From assembly GCF_009650435.1 (NCBI RefSeq), contig NZ_VVIP01000008.1:124001-188000 (forward strand): a DNA stretch of 64,000 nt, written 5' to 3'. The notes beneath the pieces are model-generated. The model had not been told where the DNA came from. It saw only the letters and a list, made by a program, of their open reading frames with translations, and ran no database searches. Of this stretch, positions 62,494 through 64,000 are shown piece after piece (positions within the stretch are counted from its first letter, which is position 1; each line of letters opens with the position of its first letter). The position numbers were made by a program, and so were the translations under genes. This DNA comes from Foetidibacter luteolus. Its GTDB lineage: Bacteria > Bacteroidota > Bacteroidia > Chitinophagales > Chitinophagaceae.

Positions 62494-63186
62494 TTAACTG
62501 TACCTGTCGTTTCTCCACGGGTATGCCGTATTAGAGTAACCCCGTTCTTCCCAAAAGCCCCGGCGGTTGGCGGTTAAAAATTCAATGCGGTTAATCCACT
62601 TGCTGCCCTTCCAGGCATACAGTTGAGGGGTTATCATTCTTACAGGCCCGCCATGCTCCCTGGGCAGCGGCTTGTCTTCATAAGTGTGTACCAGCAATAC
62701 ATCCGGCTTCAGCGCTTCTTCCAATGCCAGGTTGGTACTGTAGTCATCGTAGCCATAACACATAATGTGGGTGGCTGTTTCTTTGGGCTGCACTAATGCC
62801 GCAATATCAAGCAGCCTCACGCCACGCCAGTTCATGTTCAGCTTAGACCACGTGGTTACACAGTGAAAATCCGAAGTATCGTCTGTTTGGGGCAGGTTCA
62901 TAAAATCCTGCCAGTAAAGTGTTACCGGGTGTTCTACAGCCCCATCTATGGTAAGCTTCCATTCACCGGTTGAAATATCGGGCTCCAGGCCAAGGTCAAG
63001 CACAGGCCATTTGTTGGTTATTACCTGCCCCACTGGTACCTGCGGCATACCATGGCGGTTGGGTGTGCCTTTGCCCATTGGCCTGTTATCGGCAACAGAA
63101 GGGGTAAGCTTTATTTTTTCTTCAAAGCGGGCTTTTAGTTTCATCCGCGCTTCTACTATGCGGTTAAGTTTTTCTGATTCTTCCAT
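62494..63186 (-). CDS. Sulfite-oxidase-like molybdopterin oxidoreductase
   Basis: A 230-residue protein of the sulfite oxidase-like family with an oxidoreductase molybdopterin-binding fold. The molybdenum ligand is Cys109 in DFHCVTTWSK. WRGVRLLDIAALV, LPREHGGPVRMITPQLYAWK and NTAYPWRNDRY are conserved. There is no signal peptide, so it is probably cytoplasmic, unlike MsrP/YedY. The natural substrate is not known. It is 26 bp downstream of the TPR gene and may share its transcript. Confidence 0.9.
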   Translation of the reverse strand: MEESEKLNRIVEARMKLKARFEEKIKLTPSVADNRPMGKGTPNRHGMPQVPVGQVITNKWPVLDLGLEPDISTGEWKLTIDGAVEHPVTLYWQDFMNLPQTDDTSDFHCVTTWSKLNMNWRGVRLLDIAALVQPKETATHIMCYGYDDYSTNLALEEALKPDVLLVHTYEDKPLPREHGGPVRMITPQLYAWKGSKWINRIEFLTANRRGFWEERGYSNTAYPWRNDRYS

Positions 63187-63212
63187 ACCCTTAAGTTACA
63201 AAATATCGTTTG

Positions 63213-63776
63213 TCAGTTATTGTTGTTGTTGCGCCGCTTTATTTCCTTTGCTATTTGCAGGTACATCTTTTCCAACTCCGGGTTGCGAAAGCTGTCTTTC
63301 CTTTCCAATATGGTTTGAAGCTGAAATTCATAAAATTCCTGTAACGAATTCCAGCCCTTGCCCACAATATCATCGTTGTACTGCTCATGCATGCTGTTGG
63401 ATGAATGCGAAAACTCTATCGCCTTTTTAAGGTCGGCTATGGCATTGTCATACTCCGTTAGTATCATGCGGCTGTGCCCACGCCCATAATAAAGGTTGGC
63501 ATCTTTAGGAAAAACGGCTATGGCGTTATTAAAATCTTCAATAGCGTCATAGTGCAGCTCCAGTTCCTGCAGGCAAAAAGCTCTGTCTGCAAGGGCATAA
63601 TCAATACCGCGTTCTATGGCTTCATCCAGCAACAACAACGCTTCAGTATTCTTGCCCTGCTTTACAAAAAGTTCACGGGCGGCAAGGTAATCATCCCAGC
63701 CGGGCACTGTGTGTTTTGTTTTTAACGGGTTATAATTTTTAAGCTTCTGCAAAAAAGCCGGCAGTAAATTTTTCAT
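63213..63776 (-). CDS. TPR repeat protein
   Basis: A 187-residue soluble protein with at least three tetratricopeptide units: DYLAARELFVKQGKNTEALL, LADRAFCLQELELHYDAIED and LYYGRGHSRMILTEYDNAIA, about residues 28-125. A charged C-terminal helix (MYLQIAKEIKRRNNNNN) ends in a poly-Asn tail. It is probably an adaptor or scaffold, and no partner is evident. It lies upstream of the sulfite-oxidase-like gene on the same strand. Confidence 0.85.
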   Translation of the reverse strand: MKNLLPAFLQKLKNYNPLKTKHTVPGWDDYLAARELFVKQGKNTEALLLLDEAIERGIDYALADRAFCLQELELHYDAIEDFNNAIAVFPKDANLYYGRGHSRMILTEYDNAIADLKKAIEFSHSSNSMHEQYNDDIVGKGWNSLQEFYEFQLQTILERKDSFRNPELEKMYLQIAKEIKRRNNNNN

Positions 63777-63965
63777 TGGTTAATGTTTTCTCAGCACAAG
63801 GTTAGCGTATGCGGGATTGCCTGATAAAGTTATTGGCTAAATGCTAAGCGAACAAGTTTATGAAACAGGCATATTTGTAAAAATCTATTACAGCAACATG
63901 CAGGAGTCGGCTAACGCCACCTGGTAATTTTTTTGATACCAACTGTGGCCTTTCATGGCATCGCC

Positions 63966-63990
63966 TATTGCGTCGCAATCCGTTCATCGT
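63966..63990 (-). repeat. Fragment of repeat family R1 near the window end
   Basis: TATTGCGTCGCAATCCGTTC carries the R1 core in degenerate form. The element may continue past the window edge. No gene is seen in 63777-64000. Confidence 0.45.
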
Positions 63991-64000
63991 TCTGTTCAAT

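Overview
The window looks like a chromosomal segment of a Bacteroidota bacterium, most likely family Chitinophagaceae (inference). The evidence is three TonB-dependent receptors with N-terminal carboxypeptidase-regulatory domains, a type IX secretion C-terminal sorting domain, promoters of the TTTG/TAnnTTTG type, tRNA genes without an encoded CCA end, and intergenic spaces full of short dispersed repeats. No phage, plasmid, CRISPR array or intact transposase gene is visible.

Layout. 1-16.3 kb is mostly core: the start of ahcY (cut by the window edge), an Lrp/AsnC regulator, a DUF58 / transglutaminase / MoxR operon, a secreted TPR-like protein with a DUF3052 gene, two methyltransferases, a phosphoglucosamine mutase-type gene, a cell-wall amidase and an acyltransferase. 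A tRNA-Asp follows at 16.67 kb. 17.3-30.3 kb is accessory: a TonB receptor with an SDR enzyme, an MFS transporter with AraC regulators, a decayed response regulator, and a chromate-type resistance cluster (ChrB-AraC fusion, small outer-membrane protein, ChrB-like protein, DUF1259 lipoprotein, ChrA). Two copies of a ~164-bp palindromic element in opposite orientation lie just upstream of the MFS gene and of chrA.

30.6-45.4 kb has a sulfur flavour: a PhyH-type dioxygenase, a thioredoxin-fold protein, a PIG-L deacetylase, tRNA-Cys, two TonB receptors, serine acetyltransferase, a DUF2490 protein and a YeiH-type sulfate exporter homologue. A shared 17-bp palindrome (YCTAY-N7-RTAGR) lies upstream of the dioxygenase and overlaps or flanks the promoters of both receptors. 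I read this as one regulon, possibly for acquiring organic sulfur; this is the best candidate for an undescribed system here. 45.6-64 kb is mixed: a secreted zinc metalloprotease, two orphan genes, a five-PAS histidine kinase, a NIPSNAP protein, a 14-bp minisatellite, a large T9SS-exported beta-helix protein, a CE15-like esterase, a ThuA protein, a desaturase, an RRM protein and a sulfite-oxidase-like molybdoenzyme.

The spacers carry at least six recurring repeat families. Two related mini-elements (38313-38435 and 59901-60107) share 18-bp terminal inverted repeats and are each flanked by a perfect 10-bp direct duplication. A repeat copy elsewhere in the window preserves the empty target site of one of them.
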